Source: Leucaena leucocephala
Lineage: Eukaryota; Streptophyta; Magnoliopsida; Fabales; Fabaceae
Assembly: GCA_037074615.1 (NCBI GenBank)
Contig: CM073534.1
Location: 8,242,861-8,306,860 of the forward strand
Direction: 5' to 3'
Length of the DNA stretch: 64,000 bases
Shown here: positions 61,831 to 64,000 of the stretch, in pieces
How the letters are laid out: every line of letters begins with the position of its first letter
Numbering within the stretch: the stretch's first letter is position 1
Program-made: the position numbers and the translations under genes
Notes under the pieces: generated by a model
What the model saw: only the letters and a program-made list of their open reading frames with translations
Databases searched by the model: none
What the model was told of the DNA's origin: nothing

Positions 61831-62599
61831 CCCACCTTGGAGGGGTTTTAAGAAACTATGTAATATATATAAATAAATTATTCAATAATGTCATTTTTAA
61901 ATAATAAATAAAAGAATTTTACATGTTATTGTAATAAGAAGAGATTATACAGATAATAATGTGATGCATGTAAAAGAGGGAGATGAAGCACGGATATGTG
62001 TATGAGAGAGATATCATAAATGTATGTCAATGAGCATGAGAGTTAAGTATGTGTGTTATAGACAATGTGGGGGAAGAGATAGAGAGAGGGAGAGTGTGGG
62101 TGAGAGAAAGATAAAGAAAAAGAAAGGATGTGAAATATATACATATATACATTCTTAGTTACTATTGCATATGCCATCTATTACTGCATTTCATATAACA
62201 TACCAACTTCTATAAAAGGATTTATAAGGTATTATTGAGTTTAATAGTATTTTTCTGAAATTAAAAAGTCTCAAAAATAAAATTTTAGAAAGAATAAATG
62301 AAAGAATAATCATTAAAAATATTTTTGAGTTAAGAAAAATTAAGAAAAAAATCATAAAATCAGTATTTTGGGGGTTTAGAAAATTATAAAAGAGTTTATT
62401 TCCCCAAAAGATACCTAAATGATTTAATAGCTATTTTTTGGTAATTAAAGGCTTATTTTCTTAGAAAATTAAAGAAAAATAGTTAGAGGTTATCATTTTC
62501 TTAGAAAATTTTATAAAAATTTCCTAATTAGTTGAAGAAGGTATTAGATGAAAAATATTATTATTTTATTAAGAGAATTATTTCCTAAAAAATATTTTG

Positions 62600-62810
62600 T
62601 AAAACAAAGACTTTCAGCGGCAACAAAATAGTCACTGCTGAAAGTAGACATTCAACGACAATATTTAATATCGCCACTGAAAGTAAGACCTTCAAAGGTC
62701 GATGGGGAAATGTCAATCCTTTCTGTGGCGACATTTTTTTGTTACCCCTGAAAGTAAGACTTTTAGAGGTGACTTTTTCTTGTCACCGCTGAAGGTCATC
62801 ATTATTTATT
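62600..62810 (+). repeat. Second subterminal-type repeat array of the CACTA element
   Basis: It repeats CTTTCAGCGGCAACAAAATA-like and TGTCACCGCTGAA-like units, with the same motifs as the first array but ~0.8 kb inside the element. Confidence 0.65.
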
Positions 62811-64000
62811 TTCCCAGCCGCCTAAAAGGAATCGAGCCTGTGCCCAAACACATCCTCTCTTCAACAGGGTCCAACATGAGACAGGGCGAGAGTGAGAGCC
62901 ATAGTGATTTTGCTGGAGAGTAACGGAGGTTGTCATCGTGGGAAGAGAGATTGAAGAGTGTACACAACAGTGGATTACTACTAAGGTGAGCCCTCTAATT
63001 TCACTCGTAGCTTTGATGTACCAATATGTGAGTTTTGGGGTTGATTTAACTGATAAGAATTGAAGTTTAGAAGGGAAAAATTTTATTTTGGTGTTGTTTA
63101 GTGAATTCCTAAGCTATCTGATGCTAAACCTATCGTTGTCTTTTTTTTGTCTACTATCGACTTTCTTCTTTCGGCTGTACAACTGAAGTCGCTAAAGAAT
63201 GTGAGTCTTTCTTGCTATATTTTATCTTTATCTTCTCTAATATCTGATTTTCTAAGAGGAGTCTAATAACTTAGTTTCCTCCAAATAAGTAGGAAGGCTT
63301 TGATATGAGTGAGCTTAGTATGTGTTTTGTTTCCTCTTTACAGAGGACCAAGATAACAACAGCAAAAGAAGGTCGTACTGGGAGGTCATGCATGACTTTG
63401 TTCTGCTAACAGTAGATGATAGCTATTAGTTTGCATGAGAGGAAAACTCCATTTTTGGTTCCTTACAGATGGAGGATTTCTCAATTTAGTCCCTCACAAT
63501 TTTTCTTTTAATTTAGTCCCTCATAAAATCATTTTCTTAACTTGATTATCCACAAATTACTATTATCACTAGTGTCCTGTTGGTAATCTAATATTTGTTT
63601 ATTTGTATATGTGAGATATTAGATTATAAACTACTCAAGAGACCAGGTTGAGGTTTAGTTGTTTACTGTTTACATGTTCAGAGTTGTTTTATATCTGATC
63701 TAGTAGTTGCGTTTGAGTTACATACAAGCATTTTTTATGTAGTTTTTTTGCCTAAATTTTTAATGCTTTTGAAACTATGTAAATTTGATATAATGCTTAT
63801 CAATATGATGTATGATTAGAGGACGATTTAAAACTAGGCTATTTTACTTATTTGTCATATTACTTTTCAATCTTGTGCATGATTTCGCCAAACAAAAGCC
63901 CCTACACCAAATGTTTTCTTCTCACTTTCTTTGGTCATATTGAGTATGAAATAAGCAATTATAGTCTGAACCATATTTGATTTATATTGATAGTAAATTA

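Larger units (their letters stand above)
61531..64000 (+). mobile_element. Second CACTA element, 5' part, running off the window
   Basis: It starts CACTACAAAAAAA and has the same subterminal array (61560-61830) and the same linker (61840-62420) as the element at 48973. It keeps a second array (62600-62810) that the first copy lacks. From about 62820 a GC-richer block with a possible donor (TACTAAG|GTGAGC, near 62980) looks like the leader of the element's gene. The 3' end lies beyond the window. Confidence 0.75.

Noticed and set aside
1..64000. tRNA or rRNA genes, CRISPR arrays, or phage and bacterial systems
   Set aside because: No cloverleaf with A/B boxes, no rRNA core sequence and no regular repeat-spacer array was seen. 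The DNA is plant nuclear.

Overview
The window is nuclear DNA from a flowering plant, most likely a eudicot. The base composition is very AT-rich and genes are split by introns with GT-AG borders. There are Copia LTR retrotransposons with initiator-Met-tRNA primer sites, CACTA, Mutator-like, hAT and Stowaway-type DNA elements, and plant-specific proteins (class A GATA factor, DUF4378 protein, GH35 beta-galactosidase). I could not name the species from sequence alone.

Layout. 1-5.9 kb: gene-poor DNA with an hAT-like MITE (769-1265), a Mutator-like element with long inverted ends (about 1545-4075) and a small Mutator-like MITE (5255-5774). 5.9-27 kb: a GATA7-like transcription factor on the + strand. 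Its two coding exons (16238-16408 and 26375-26944) are separated by a ~10 kb intron, and a 5' untranslated exon may lie near 6 kb. The intron holds a short LTR element (TRIM-like), a young Copia element inserted in that element's 5' LTR, a LINE tail and a Mutator-like element with a ~110-bp minisatellite. An older Copia element (7738-12664) lies upstream of the coding exons, inside an unclassified repeat that carries a cluster of AATCGATTAA palindromes.

28.6-34.9 kb: a four-exon DUF4378 (TRM/LONGIFOLIA-like) gene on the - strand with MITEs in its introns. 36.6-45.1 kb: a seven-exon - strand gene whose 1062-residue product resembles the DUF4487 protein FLIP/FIRRM, a partner of the recombination regulator FIGL1. 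It has a GC-AG first intron and an E2F-type site just upstream.

45.1-55 kb: AT-rich DNA with tandem repeats and a CACTA element carrying a decayed Transposase_24-type gene. 55.1-58.6 kb: a multi-exon beta-galactosidase pseudogene. 59.4-59.8 kb: a - strand secreted glycine-rich protein gene. 60.2-64 kb: MITEs and the 5' part of a second, related CACTA element that runs off the window.

The three apparently functional genes with introns (GATA, DUF4378, FLIP-like) have no evident shared pathway. What unites the window is heavy transposon invasion of introns with the exons kept open. The best-supported unusual points are the nested LTR insertion with an empty paralogous site, the young but internally broken Copia copy, the AATCGATTAA cluster, and the minisatellite inside a Mutator-like element.
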